DNA from: a virus
Direction: 5' to 3' (one strand)
IMG/VR virus record: IMGVR_UViG_3300037485_000957
Span: 1 to 53,296 of that record
Length of the DNA stretch: 53,296 nt
In this document: piece by piece, positions 1 to 8,857 of the stretch
Position numbering within the stretch: the stretch's first letter is position 1
Layout: each line of letters begins with the position of its first letter
Position numbers and translations under genes: made by a program
Notes under the pieces: generated by a model
Database searches by the model: none
The model's input: only the letters and a program-made list of their open reading frames with translations
Told to the model about the DNA's origin: nothing

Positions 1-1178
1 TGGAAAGCTGGGGCCATCATACCTGATGTTTGCATTTGAACTGGGGAGAAGTCAAGCATGTAGAAGTTACCAGATGTTTGTGGCAAACCTTCGAAACCAG
101 GCAATGAAGTCAATGTACCCATTCCTTGCATATCAAGCATTTTGTCGCGAACTACGTTTACATACTCGAATCCTGGAATCCAAATGCGTGTAGCGTTCAA
201 ACCGTTGATAGAACCATCAGTAAAGTTAACAGCGATTGTGCTATCAAACTTCATGTAGTCTTTGTACCAGTTGGAGATCAACTTCATTCCGATTGATCCT
301 GTACGGATGATACGGTTTGCGTTGTCATTACCTGGATTACTCAAGAACCAGTTACGTACATAGTTCTCGAAATCAGACTGCTGAAGAGCTGAGTTAAGAG
401 CTGCGTAAGTACCACGATCTTGAATCTGCTGATGGATACCTTTAGTAGCCGTCTGATTCATTCCTGTTGACTCAGGGTTAACTCCTTTAGAAAGGAATTG
501 AGTCATTGCGTTGTTACGGAAGAAACGCTGAAGCGCCTCCTTAACAGGTGCAATAGTGATATACCCTTCTGCGTCGGAGATAACAGTGTTCTGCAATGAA
601 GCGAACAAGTTCTGCTGACCACCATCATCGATGATTGAACAGTAGTTCTCCCAAGTCTGAGGAACGATATAAACACCAGCTGGGCCTTTTGTGCCGTTAG
701 TGTCTACTGAACGTACGTACTGGATAACCAATTTACCTGCAGGGAAATCTCCTGCTACTGGAGCAGTGTGACCTGGTGCTTGTGCAACCTTGATGTATCC
801 TAATCCTGTTTCAACAACACGTGAAAGATTACCACCAAACTTAAGAGCTACTTGGTCATTCTCACGGAATGCTTGGTAGTCTGGGTTGGTGAATGTAATC
901 AACACTGATCCACCTGTAGAAGCTACAGAAGAAGATACTTGTGCTTTGATGGTTGGATCACCAGTGTATGCAATCTCATCCTTGTAGGTGAAAAGCATTT
1001 TATTACCCGTACCACGTGACTCGTAGAAATTGTTAGTTTCTTCGATGATTTTCGTCCAAGCGTAAGCGTGTTGTCCTTCTTGAACAACGCCGTCTACAAC
1101 TCGGTTACGAATTAACCCTTGAAGGTTCAGCTCTTTCGCTAAACTCCCTTTGGTATAAACCGCATTAGTTGCTGCCAT
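1..1178 (-). CDS. Major capsid protein, C terminus cut by window edge
   Basis: The reading frame is open from the ATG at 1178 to the left edge, giving about 392 residues without a stop. It begins MAATNAVYTKGSLAKELN and is followed by a moderately hydrophilic sequence with few charged low-complexity stretches, as expected of a head protein. Identification rests mainly on order: terminase, portal and a scaffold-like protein lie directly upstream on the same strand, which is the usual head-gene order. I see no diagnostic motif, so capsid is an inference from position, size and composition. A 36-base gap separates it from the scaffold-like gene, so it probably shares that transcript. The C terminus and later head genes lie outside the window. 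Confidence 0.75.
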   Translation of the reverse strand, partial: MAATNAVYTKGSLAKELNLQGLIRNRVVDGVVQEGQHAYAWTKIIEETNNFYESRGTGNKMLFTYKDEIAYTGDPTIKAQVSSSVASTGGSVLITFTNPDYQAFRENDQVALKFGGNLSRVVETGLGYIKVAQAPGHTAPVAGDFPAGKLVIQYVRSVDTNGTKGPAGVYIVPQTWENYCSIIDDGGQQNLFASLQNTVISDAEGYITIAPVKEALQRFFRNNAMTQFLSKGVNPESTGMNQTATKGIHQQIQDRGTYAALNSALQQSDFENYVRNWFLSNPGNDNANRIIRTGSIGMKLISNWYKDYMKFDSTIAVNFTDGSINGLNATRIWIPGFEYVNVVRDKMLDMQGMGTLTSLPGFEGLPQTSGNFYMLDFSPVQMQTSGMMAPAF

Positions 1179-1214
1179 TTTATTGTTTTTTAGTTAGTTA
1201 GTTATTTCGATGGG

Positions 1215-2315
1215 TTACAGTTTGAAGTTTGGATTTTGGCGTTGCATTGCACGCTCATATGCTGCATCCTCTTCAGTGATTGTCTTCCCAGACTGCACTT
1301 CTCTTGCGATGCTAGTGTTGTGAGCTTGTACTGCTTTTGCTTCCAGGTTCTCTGCACGTGCACGTCCAATCGTTTTCTTAGAAAGATTGAATAGCTCTTC
1401 GCGATGAATCGCCGTGTCAATGAATCGAACCACATCCTCTACAAGAAGGTCTGATACGCCATTAGCGTCAGGGGCTGTATAGCGAACGAAGTCTGGGTTA
1501 AAGATATCACCTGATCTTTCGATCGCTGACTTCACCTTTGTAGCCCACTCTGAGTTAACAATACGGCCATTGAAACGCTTTCCAATGACATTCTCAATTC
1601 CTGCATGAATCTTTGTCCTTTGACGATCAAGCCACTCCATTTGCATACGCTGTTCTGTGTCGCGCTTGGTCTTGTAGTCTTTCTCAATCGCCTCAAGGGA
1701 AGCATTCGCGTTGCCAGACAACGCCTTCTTCGCTGAACTTACGAGGGATTTTCTTTTTAATGTAGAAGGCTCGTTTACCCATGAATAGACTTCTTCTTCA
1801 ACGGCCTGAGCGAACTCATCGCCCTGTAGCCCTAATTCGGAAGCTTGTCTTTCAAAGTGCATACGTATTAGCGCTTCATCATCCTGTCCGTCAACGGGAG
1901 ACACTGCACCAACCTTCTTAAAGAACCCTCCTACTGAATGAGAATCCCCTTCTGCCATACGGTATTCATTCCACAATTTAACCAATGGATCTCCTGCAAG
2001 TGATTCAAATGAAGCAACCTGCGCCTGTAACGCAGTTATTGTTGTAGTAGCTTCATTTAGTTGTGCTTTCAGTGCCTCCAATGCTGCATCTGGACTAGAG
2101 GTAGATTTATCATTTCCTGTTGAAGGAACTTGTCCAAAATCTACATCATCATCATACGTACCATCATCTGCCGCTTGGGCCGATGACGCTTCAGGTGTTT
2201 CAGTACTGGCCGCTGCTTGTGGTGTTGCATTCGTAGTCGTTTCTACCGTTGCTTCGCCTGCTGCCGCTGCCGTTACTTCTTCTTTTTCAATAGGTTCATT
2301 CAATACTGATTCCAT
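1215..2315 (-). CDS. Scaffold-like protein upstream of capsid
   Basis: This 366-residue protein has an Ala/Thr/Glu-rich, acidic, probably disordered first 75 residues. A predicted helical coiled-coil stretch follows at about residues 80-110 (ALEALKAQLNEATTTITALQ). The rest is charged and helical, and the C terminus is basic. This composition and the position between portal and major capsid gene fit a capsid scaffolding protein. No protease motif is evident. A good TAnnTTTG box lies just upstream of the ATG, so the scaffold-capsid pair may be transcribed separately from, and more strongly than, the portal. Function is inferred from context. Confidence 0.6.
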   Translation of the reverse strand: MESVLNEPIEKEEVTAAAAGEATVETTTNATPQAAASTETPEASSAQAADDGTYDDDVDFGQVPSTGNDKSTSSPDAALEALKAQLNEATTTITALQAQVASFESLAGDPLVKLWNEYRMAEGDSHSVGGFFKKVGAVSPVDGQDDEALIRMHFERQASELGLQGDEFAQAVEEEVYSWVNEPSTLKRKSLVSSAKKALSGNANASLEAIEKDYKTKRDTEQRMQMEWLDRQRTKIHAGIENVIGKRFNGRIVNSEWATKVKSAIERSGDIFNPDFVRYTAPDANGVSDLLVEDVVRFIDTAIHREELFNLSKKTIGRARAENLEAKAVQAHNTSIAREVQSGKTITEEDAAYERAMQRQNPNFKL

Positions 2316-2323
2316 ATTAATTG

Positions 2324-2331
2324 CAAATTTA
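2324..2331 (-). promoter_or_regulatory. Bacteroidota-type promoter for scaffold and capsid genes
   Basis: Read on the minus strand the box is TAAATTTG, matching TAnnTTTG. The ATG of the scaffold-like gene begins 8 bases downstream, so the leader would be very short. Confidence 0.55.
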
Positions 2332-2364
2332 TGTTTGTTTTCCGTTTTATTAAACTATTAATTT

Positions 2365-2390
2365 AATCAACACTTGCTATCGTGTTGATT
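2365..2390 (-). terminator. Hairpin between portal and scaffold genes
   Basis: AATCAACAC and GTGTTGATT form a perfect 9-bp stem around an 8-base loop, just after the portal stop. It is followed on the minus strand by AT-rich sequence but not a clean T run. It could be a partial terminator that uncouples portal from capsid expression. Confidence 0.45.
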
Positions 2391-2403
2391 ATCAGTCCTA
2401 TTA

Positions 2404-4737
2404 TTATTGCTGAGGTGGTTGCCCACCTTGCTGTTGCATCATTTGTTGCATCATTTCCGGAGGCATACCGCCACCTTGCTGCTGCATTTGCTCTTGAGGA
2501 GCGCCTTGAGGTGGCATTCCCTGTTGCTCTGCACCGCCCTGGGCCGAAGCCCCTGACATGAACTGTGCAATCTCTTCTTGGGAATACCCTTGCTTGAGCA
2601 TCTCCTTCGCCATGTTGCCTGTCGTAGCGATCGTCTGCTTAGCCAAGTTACCCTCCATCTCCACTTGCTTAGTCTGAGACTGACCTTGTGCCATAGCCTC
2701 TGTAGACTGCAATCTTGATGCATTAGCCATCATCTCTTGAACACGCTGAATCTCACGTTTCTTAGCAACAGAGTATTTAGCGTAATCCTTAAGCTCACTG
2801 ATGGTTTTAGCATCTTCAACATTAAGCCAGTCAGCAAAGTCGATTTGACCTGTAGCCATCAAGTTATCCAATGCAGAAAGCATTCTTGCCTTACGTGCAG
2901 GATCGATGATGTCGCGAGTGGAAATGCTTAGAAGGAAGTCTGTGTATGTATCATTCTTCAAATCAAGAATACGCTGAACGCCCTCTTCGCCAAGTAGCGA
3001 TTGCCATTTCAACTTATCAGGATTCTTCTGGATGTCATTCTTTACGTATTCAATAGCAAACTGAGCAGCATCAGCAAACAGCTGAAGCACTCCTGTCATT
3101 GTGTACTGGATACTGTTTGATGCTAATCCTGCAGAGTTCTGCTGCGTACGCAGGCCGATGTACCCCGTCTGTGTTCCCATGATTGCTGCAGAGACATTTG
3201 CAATCTCTTTAAGCTCAGCCTTCATGCTGTCTTTGATAGCTAGGTAGTTTTGGATATCTCGCATCAACGAAACATCCTCCTTCTGCATTAGCGGTTCTCT
3301 GTCGGTGTAATCTCCATCCTCTCCAGAGGCCGTAGACATCGTGAATCGTGTCTTGCGTAACTGAGAATAGATTTGTGATGGAGTCATGCCATTCTTGAAC
3401 TTCTTACCGTTTAGCGCGATAATAGTCCCCAAGTCCATTGTGTAGTTCTCTCGTACACGATAGCTAATAGCATCAAGCTCTTTCTGCTTAGGCTTCAGCT
3501 GATCTACCAAACACTGGTTGATACCAATGTATGTATCGGGCTGGAAGCACATGATAGGGAACAGCTTATTCCCTGCTTGGTTAGGATCATCGATAACGTC
3601 ATGAACGCCGAAGTCAACAATGAACATATTGGCTAGGAGTGTGGCCTTACGGATAACCTGTACTGGCGTACCCTTTTTGCCCTTACCGTTCTTTAGCTTG
3701 ATAGCCACCCTGTCGCCATCCTGATCTTTCACTACGCGATACCCAGAGTCTATCGTTGCTTTCCAATACACAGTGATCTCACTCATGTATTGATTGATAG
3801 AATTGAATAGCGTGTAATTGTACAATGCAGCAAGCTGCGTGAAGATTGTGGTATTGGTATATGATCCATTACGAATCTGTGCAATATCCTCGTTGCTCAG
3901 GTACTTACGATACTTGGCAATAGCGGCATCTTTGTGGATGAAGTTAATCTTACCCCTTGATACATCGTATCGGCCGAAGTCATCATCCTTCGCTGACATG
4001 GCGAAGTACAAGTAAGGAGGGACATCCTCAAGACGGCCTTCGTCTGTAACATTCAATATGGCCCGACGACCAATCGTTACATTCATGAACTGGCGAGAGT
4101 AATCCTGCGTGTTCATGTTATTCTCCCGTACGTAATCGAGAATCAATCCAGCGTCATGCTGTAGGTCAGAAGAGAATGACATGAAGATTGTCTTGGCAAT
4201 CTCCTCTTCTGTAGCTGCTGGGTTAGCAGGAGGGACGAACTTAAGCCCCGTTGACTCTTCTATCTGCTCCAGCTGCTTTGAGAACTTACGAGCAACCTGA
4301 ACCATCTTAAGCTTCTTGGTTGCTTCATTCTTCATTTCTGGGTTGACTACATTCACGTGCGGTTCAGCACTTGAAGCGACACCTAGGAACTGACCACGCA
4401 AGAAGTTAACAATCGTGTACGTATCCTTCCCTGGCATGTATGGAGTTGACAAATCCTCAATCTGTCCATCTGATCCTTCTATCTGACCGAGGTACACATT
4501 CGTATTGGCTTGAAGCCCCATAGCATACAAGAAGTTATCTTGTATCTGCGTCACCTCTGAACCACCCACCCCAATCTGAGTCTTGTCATAGTCTCTCGTT
4601 GGGAGTCGGTTGTATGCCCGACAATAGAACAAAGCGCTCAGTCGATAGTAATTCGCATACGTCCCATATCGCTTTAGGATCTGGTCGTTGCTTAATCCTT
4701 GGTCAGGAAGCGTTGCTAATATTGCCGAATCGTACAT
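2404..4737 (-). CDS. Portal protein
   Basis: The protein has 777 residues, large for a portal, and lies directly downstream of the terminase block. It should form the dodecameric DNA entry ring of the head. Its body is rich in aromatic and charged residues. The last 70-80 residues are an extreme Gln/Met/Pro/Gly-rich tail with repeated MMQQ and PPQG blocks, probably flexible and exposed inside the head or at the neck. Assignment rests on synteny (terminase, portal, scaffold, capsid), on size and on resemblance to the long portals of Bacteroidota podovirus-like phages; I cannot prove it by motif. The start overlaps the small upstream gene by 35 bases. Confidence 0.75.
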   Translation of the reverse strand: MYDSAILATLPDQGLSNDQILKRYGTYANYYRLSALFYCRAYNRLPTRDYDKTQIGVGGSEVTQIQDNFLYAMGLQANTNVYLGQIEGSDGQIEDLSTPYMPGKDTYTIVNFLRGQFLGVASSAEPHVNVVNPEMKNEATKKLKMVQVARKFSKQLEQIEESTGLKFVPPANPAATEEEIAKTIFMSFSSDLQHDAGLILDYVRENNMNTQDYSRQFMNVTIGRRAILNVTDEGRLEDVPPYLYFAMSAKDDDFGRYDVSRGKINFIHKDAAIAKYRKYLSNEDIAQIRNGSYTNTTIFTQLAALYNYTLFNSINQYMSEITVYWKATIDSGYRVVKDQDGDRVAIKLKNGKGKKGTPVQVIRKATLLANMFIVDFGVHDVIDDPNQAGNKLFPIMCFQPDTYIGINQCLVDQLKPKQKELDAISYRVRENYTMDLGTIIALNGKKFKNGMTPSQIYSQLRKTRFTMSTASGEDGDYTDREPLMQKEDVSLMRDIQNYLAIKDSMKAELKEIANVSAAIMGTQTGYIGLRTQQNSAGLASNSIQYTMTGVLQLFADAAQFAIEYVKNDIQKNPDKLKWQSLLGEEGVQRILDLKNDTYTDFLLSISTRDIIDPARKARMLSALDNLMATGQIDFADWLNVEDAKTISELKDYAKYSVAKKREIQRVQEMMANASRLQSTEAMAQGQSQTKQVEMEGNLAKQTIATTGNMAKEMLKQGYSQEEIAQFMSGASAQGGAEQQGMPPQGAPQEQMQQQGGGMPPEMMQQMMQQQGGQPPQQ

Positions 4738-4930
4738 GTTCTAGTTTCCAGATTTTGAATACGTCACCATTTTGATCTACGACAAGCCAGAACAAGTCGC
4801 ACGTTTGATTGCCGCTCAATAGCGATCCTTGTGGAAATACATTCAACACAAGACACTTCTCCCATATAACCTGACCCTTCTTAAGGCACTCTGCCTCACA
4901 GGGGAAATGTATTTGAGAGAAGTCTATCAT
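4703..4930 (-). CDS. Small protein between terminase and portal, unknown
   Basis: This 75-residue protein begins MIDFSQIHFPCEAECLKKGQ and contains two Cys near residues 11 and 15. Its 3' end overlaps the portal start by 35 bases. It is the first gene behind a TAAATTTG box that lies 5 bases before its ATG, so it probably leads the portal transcript. The sequence looks like a small beta-rich domain. I do not recognise a family. Compactness of the region and the promoter placement make it likely to be a real gene. Confidence 0.6.
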   Translation of the reverse strand: MIDFSQIHFPCEAECLKKGQVIWEKCLVLNVFPQGSLLSGNQTCDLFWLVVDQNGDVFKIWKLEHVRFGNISNAS

Positions 4931-4935
4931 CGTAG

Positions 4936-4943
4936 CAAATTTA
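4936..4943 (-). promoter_or_regulatory. Bacteroidota-type promoter for the portal transcript
   Basis: The minus-strand box TAAATTTG lies between the terminase stop and the next ATG at 4930. Only 5 bases separate box and ATG, which implies a nearly leaderless mRNA. Confidence 0.55.
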
Positions 4944-4953
4944 CGTATTTACT

Positions 4954-6882
4954 TTACTTCTTCTGCATAGTAAATAAATGGGAAAAGTCTCCCCCTGGTT
5001 TCGCTGCTCCTCCGTTACCCGTCACCATCACCCTTTCGCCTTTCGCATTTGTAGTGAACGAAACCGACGATGCAGGGAACTTCTCCTCTATCGTTCGCTT
5101 GTGCATGATGGTTCTGTACTCTTCGTGTAACGCTTCGGCCATCGCCATAGCATCCATGAAATCCGTATTCTCAAAAGGGAAGTTGAAGAACTCTGCAAAG
5201 AATCGATCGATCCAGATGTCCTGCATATTACTCTTCACGTAATCGCGTACGAGCAACCTCAACTCCGTTGTGTTCTTATCCTTATTTAGCCCCTTCTCTG
5301 GCCTGGCATTCTTCGCCCTAAACCTCCTAGGACACCATGCCAGCATATCCATGTTCCCGCTATGCTTATATGATGTCTTGAGCGCCCCAATGGAGTTCTT
5401 CTCGACAAGGGCGACAGCGTTGTTGTATAGCTTCTGCAGGTATATAGTTCTCCTTGCTGCATCATCAGCATCATAGGTTCTCTCTGCGTAGTACGCGACA
5501 TATTGATTGGTGTCAAAGCACTTCACTGCTGCGATGTGGTCTGATCCCTTCTCATTGATAGTGGTGAATGGAATCGTATCAATCCCTACTCCATACGTAC
5601 GGCCGATCACAGGAAGCTCAAATATGTAGTACTTCGCGCCTTCTCTCTTTTCGATGAACTTAATCTCCATGTCTCCATCCAGCTTTGGATGTATGTATGC
5701 TGGCTGATCGCACTTGTTGAAGTTCCTATTCTTGACAGCGACATCCACCTCGTGCTTCTGATCCTTATACATCATCACTGTCTCATCTTCCCACCATGAG
5801 TCAGTTGCTATATCAAGAAGCTCATTGATGTCGTTAGGATACTGTAGGCAGTGCTCCATGAAGGCTTTCTTATTAGGAAGCTTCTCTAATATCCTTCTGT
5901 TGTTCAATAGCGCCTCACGCGCCTTTACTCTATCGACGTATCCTTTTGAATCACGTACGTCTGTGTACTTATTATTGACAAGCGATCCATCCTCGTTGTA
6001 CACTGGGATGAATGGATTGAACCATGACGCATCAACAAAGAGAGGAACGATGCCATACGTTGCAGCATTCTGCCACATGTCAAGTGCATTCTTCAATCCC
6101 TTCGCTGTAGCATCAGATAAAGATCCTACGTAGTAAAGACTTCCCTCCTTACGCATAAACTCCCTCACCAATGCTGCTCCTCGGCTTCTCACCTCCTCTA
6201 CGTATGGATGCTTGAATATCTCATCCACAATAACGGCACGCGCTCCTTGGCCTTCTAGCTTACTCGGACTCTTGGCGCTGAATGCCGTCTCCACGCTCTG
6301 TATCGTAGAGAGTAGCCCTGAGTCATTCTGCCCCTTCTCGCGCTTACCGAACTTAACGAACTGCTTATCGCTCTTCTCATCGGGCCACGTACCAATAACG
6401 CCTGGCCGATAGAACTCATCCATCCCATCATAGGATATCTTGAGCTTGTCGGAGAAGTTCATCTTCGTCGTATCGACAGCCTCCGATGTCATAATCACTT
6501 TACATCCTGGATTCCATATCGCGGTCTTGAGTGGTAAGAACCCGTTCATGATGGTTGACTTCCCTGCACCACGCTGAGTAATCCACATACCATCAGCCTT
6601 CTTCTTATCCACCTCAGCAAGCCAAGGGAATATCACATCTTTATCGACAGGGCGCATGTCAGGGGATAAGCGCTCTCCCGTAACCCTGTTCTTTATCGTG
6701 AACTGCGTCAGGTAATAGTAATAGTCACCAGACAACCCATCAAACCCACTGTGCCAACGCTTCTCTTCCCTGATGTAATACTTAAGCTTCTCCCCTTCAT
6801 TCCTAAAGTCAGGCTGTTCGTGCTTCCATATCCCGTGTCTGAATCCCATACTAATTTGTTTCGTTACCGTTTCGTTTGTCAA
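4954..6882 (-). CDS. terL: Terminase large subunit (packaging ATPase-nuclease)
   Basis: The 642-residue protein has the two domains of a phage packaging motor. A Walker A loop is visible at residues 102-110 (TQRGAGKST) and a Walker B at about 214-223 (AVIVDEIF, with the catalytic Glu after Asp). The C-terminal half carries an RNase H-like nuclease start, YGVGIDT, near residue 430. It ends with the usual late acidic element around FMDAMAMAEAL near residue 585. Size is normal to slightly long for the family. Its start overlaps the 201-aa upstream gene by 32 bases, implying coupled translation of the two. This is the most secure head-module assignment in the window. Confidence 0.93.
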   Translation of the reverse strand: MTNETVTKQISMGFRHGIWKHEQPDFRNEGEKLKYYIREEKRWHSGFDGLSGDYYYYLTQFTIKNRVTGERLSPDMRPVDKDVIFPWLAEVDKKKADGMWITQRGAGKSTIMNGFLPLKTAIWNPGCKVIMTSEAVDTTKMNFSDKLKISYDGMDEFYRPGVIGTWPDEKSDKQFVKFGKREKGQNDSGLLSTIQSVETAFSAKSPSKLEGQGARAVIVDEIFKHPYVEEVRSRGAALVREFMRKEGSLYYVGSLSDATAKGLKNALDMWQNAATYGIVPLFVDASWFNPFIPVYNEDGSLVNNKYTDVRDSKGYVDRVKAREALLNNRRILEKLPNKKAFMEHCLQYPNDINELLDIATDSWWEDETVMMYKDQKHEVDVAVKNRNFNKCDQPAYIHPKLDGDMEIKFIEKREGAKYYIFELPVIGRTYGVGIDTIPFTTINEKGSDHIAAVKCFDTNQYVAYYAERTYDADDAARRTIYLQKLYNNAVALVEKNSIGALKTSYKHSGNMDMLAWCPRRFRAKNARPEKGLNKDKNTTELRLLVRDYVKSNMQDIWIDRFFAEFFNFPFENTDFMDAMAMAEALHEEYRTIMHKRTIEEKFPASSVSFTTNAKGERVMVTGNGGAAKPGGDFSHLFTMQKK

Positions 6883-7456
6883 ATCCCTTTCCAGTAATCT
6901 TGACGTATCCCTTATTCTTCATTACAGAGAAAGCATTAATCAAGTCCTTTGGCTTCGATATCTGCTTGAGTGATTGCTTCCTTATCGTTTTCGCAATTTG
7001 CGTATTGCGATTTGAAACCATTATCATCTCCCCCTTGTGATTCTTTCTGCGCTTCTCGATGTACATATCCTTGTACAACCCATACTGCATAAGATCAATC
7101 TCCTTCTCCTCAATGTCGTAATTAAGAAGTAGCTGCATCGGCAAAGAGAAGATCATGGCCATCACGCCAAAGAACAGCAGATCGAATCCCAAATGTGTTC
7201 CTTTGTGTAATCCCCGTATCGTACGTGAGGCACTCTTTACTCCGCTGCTATGCACTCTTGCTTCATACGTACGCTGACTCATGCCCGTGAACGCAAGGAT
7301 GTATCGCAGATTACGAAAGTAATTCATACGATAGAAGTCAAGCATAGAAGATAGCTGCAAAGGTAAAGTGTCCTGTGTGCTGTACTTCCTCCTTATCCTC
7401 TGCTCCAACAGAGTACCGCTTACATCCTTATATACGTCCTTCGATATTATTGTCAT
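6851..7456 (-). CDS. Protein upstream of large terminase, candidate small subunit
   Basis: This 201-residue basic protein overlaps the terminase start by 32 bases and is the first gene of the head transcript. That position is where a small terminase subunit or DNA-binding packaging factor usually lies. A hydrophobic helical segment (about residues 92-112, FDLLFFGVMAMIFSLPMQ) is followed by Lys/Arg-rich helices and a C-terminal stretch, AFSVMKNKGYVKITGKG, that resembles a winged-helix wing. I do not recognise a specific family. Small terminase is an inference from position only; a regulatory wHTH protein is the main alternative. Confidence 0.45.
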   Translation of the reverse strand: MTIISKDVYKDVSGTLLEQRIRRKYSTQDTLPLQLSSMLDFYRMNYFRNLRYILAFTGMSQRTYEARVHSSGVKSASRTIRGLHKGTHLGFDLLFFGVMAMIFSLPMQLLLNYDIEEKEIDLMQYGLYKDMYIEKRRKNHKGEMIMVSNRNTQIAKTIRKQSLKQISKPKDLINAFSVMKNKGYVKITGKGFDKRNGNETN

Positions 7457-7465
7457 ATTCTAATA

Positions 7466-7473
7466 CAAAAATA
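7466..7473 (-). promoter_or_regulatory. Leftward promoter of the head block
   Basis: The minus-strand box TATTTTTG is 9 bases before the ATG at 7456. It lies back to back with a rightward box two bases away, so the two promoters should compete or be co-regulated. Confidence 0.55.
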
Positions 7474-7475
7474 CT

Positions 7476-7483
7476 TATTTTTG
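7476..7483 (+). promoter_or_regulatory. Rightward promoter, divergent partner
   Basis: TATTTTTG matches TAnnTTTG. The ATG at 7489 begins 5 bases after the box, so the transcript would be leaderless or nearly so. It is separated from the leftward box by only two bases. Confidence 0.5.
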
Positions 7484-7488
7484 ATGAC

Positions 7489-7788
7489 ATGGATTCTATA
7501 CAAAACGCAGAGCAGGATGCGCAACTGGCCGCATTGAAGAAATTAATACTTTCTCTAAAGCCAGGTAACGGGAAGTCGTTCTATAAAATGAATGTCGAGA
7601 CACTCGAAGTGTCAAGGGTTCATGGCGATGATTACCGAAGCTACGTGTCGGCCCTGTCGGAACGAAAGGAAGATATCGTCCCAAAGCCCAACCACCTATA
7701 CTGCGTTGCTAAGTCACAACTCAAAGCATGCACCCAGTTTGGAAAGATTCTTCACGCACTAACACTTGAGTATGCAGTCAATAACTGA
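7489..7788 (+). CDS. Small unknown protein, first gene of rightward block
   Basis: The protein has 99 residues from the ATG at 7489. I prefer this start to the open frame upstream because the promoter box ends at 7483 and the upstream extension is antisense to the head-block gene. It begins MDSIQNAEQDAQLAALKKL, a helical start, followed by a mixed basic domain with GNGKSFYKMN. No family is recognised. It overlaps the next small frame by 17 bases. Position suggests an early gene. Confidence 0.6.
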   Translation: MDSIQNAEQDAQLAALKKLILSLKPGNGKSFYKMNVETLEVSRVHGDDYRSYVSALSERKEDIVPKPNHLYCVAKSQLKACTQFGKILHALTLEYAVNN

Positions 7789-7876
7789 AATCCCTCAGTG
7801 GGAACACACTACAGTTACCACTCTCGATGAAAGTGGAGTAATCATCTACGAGTACTACAGAGAATACGATATGTAA
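7772..7876 (+). CDS. 34-aa microprotein, Tyr-rich C terminus
   Basis: A short frame runs MQSITEIPQWEHTTV and ends YEYYREYDM. It overlaps the end of the previous gene by 17 bases and stops before the next promoter. Length alone gives little support. Its sensible composition, ATG start and the lack of any other use for this stretch make it plausible. Function unknown. Confidence 0.45.
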   Translation: MQSITEIPQWEHTTVTTLDESGVIIYEYYREYDM

Positions 7877-7904
7877 ATTGTTTTATTTTATTTGTTTATG
7901 CCAG

Positions 7905-7921
7905 AATAATACCTATTTTTG
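7905..7921 (+). promoter_or_regulatory. Promoter with abutting AATAATACC element
   Basis: AATAATACC (7905-7913) abuts the -7 box TATTTTTG (7914-7921). The same arrangement recurs on the minus strand before 32555 and 41751. Transcription would start near 7925, leaving about 20 bases before the ATG at 7946. It drives the recombinase block. Confidence 0.6.
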
Positions 7922-7945
7922 GCACGAACTTATAACATAAATCAT

Positions 7946-8164
7946 ATGCAAAATTCTGTTTCTATCATTGGTTTAACCTTTGATATCGCTAGTGTCGGAC
8001 TCGACCAAAGCACCAAATTGTCAAACTTGCTATCTTATAGGAATGATCTCCTCTGTAGCCTTATGGAGGAGACTAGTAAATCAACGCCATGTAAGTCTCT
8101 CATATCGTTATACGCGAATGAGCTTAAGGGTTCTGATTCCATCCTAGAAAAGTTAGTAAAATGA
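7946..8164 (+). CDS. Small protein upstream of serine recombinase, unknown
   Basis: The 72-residue protein starts at the ATG at 7946; an in-frame TTG at 7919 lies inside the promoter box and is unlikely to be used. The sequence starts MQNSVSIIGLTFDIASVG and is helical towards the C terminus. Its stop overlaps the recombinase ATG in an ATGA junction, so the two are translationally coupled. It could be an accessory or directionality factor, but nothing in the sequence shows this. Confidence 0.6.
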   Translation: MQNSVSIIGLTFDIASVGLDQSTKLSNLLSYRNDLLCSLMEETSKSTPCKSLISLYANELKGSDSILEKLVK

Positions 8165-8856
8165 ACGTAGGACTTTATTTAAGAGTGAGCACCGACGAAC
8201 AGCAGTCGGGCCTAAAGGTGTACATACAGCAAGCTAAAGACTTCTGCGAGAGATACGGCCACACATACACCGACCTATTCATTGACGAAGACGTATCGGG
8301 AGACAAAGAGCTACAGAAGCGCCCTGCAGGATCGAAGATATTACAGGCTCTTGAGTCAGGTAAGATACAGGGAATTGTTTCGCCAAACGTAACTCGTCTA
8401 TTCCGTAACTTGCGTAATGGTGTAAATACGATACATGAATTCGAGAATAAGAATTGGAAGATGTTCGTTTCAGATGGGTATGGGCTTCCTGTTGACATAT
8501 CATCAATCATGGGGTTCTCCATGTTCGTAGATCAACTCAAGTATGCACAGATAGAACGCATGCAGATTGCAGAACGTACCAAGAACGGAATGACCTATCG
8601 CCGTAACAACGGGAAGGCCACCTCTCACACCCCATACGGATACTATAGAATCGAAGACGATAAGACGCTTTATCATGATGATGATGAAATGGCTTATGTC
8701 AACGTAATGGTAGACCTGCACAACGAAGGAATGCCATACCTTGGCATCGCTAAGGAGCTAAACGAAGCTTCTGTCACCGCAAAGAAAGGAGGCTCATGGA
8801 CTGCCAAGACTGTTCGTGGCGTAATCCAATACCAACAATCCATAATGAAAAAATGA
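8161..8856 (+). CDS. Short serine recombinase (resolvase/invertase-type with recombinase domain)
   Basis: The 231-residue protein has an N-terminal serine recombinase catalytic domain. The nucleophile is Ser10 in YLRVSTDEQ, and the conserved arginines are in the TRLFRN segment (R79, R82). A second, short domain at about 150-225 (YGYYRIEDD ... TVRGVIQY) matches the DNA-binding Recombinase domain of large serine recombinases. The zinc-ribbon and coiled-coil parts of true large integrases are missing, so it is unusually short. It could catalyse integration, excision, genome resolution or inversion of a segment. No inverted flanking sites were found by eye. It is in one coupled transcript with its two neighbours. 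Confidence 0.85.
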   Translation: MNVGLYLRVSTDEQQSGLKVYIQQAKDFCERYGHTYTDLFIDEDVSGDKELQKRPAGSKILQALESGKIQGIVSPNVTRLFRNLRNGVNTIHEFENKNWKMFVSDGYGLPVDISSIMGFSMFVDQLKYAQIERMQIAERTKNGMTYRRNNGKATSHTPYGYYRIEDDKTLYHDDDEMAYVNVMVDLHNEGMPYLGIAKELNEASVTAKKGGSWTAKTVRGVIQYQQSIMKK

Positions 8857-8857
8857 T

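Noticed and set aside
4829-5242. 137-codon plus-strand frame over the terminase 3' end
   Set aside because: Antisense to the terminase, a shadow of its codon usage.
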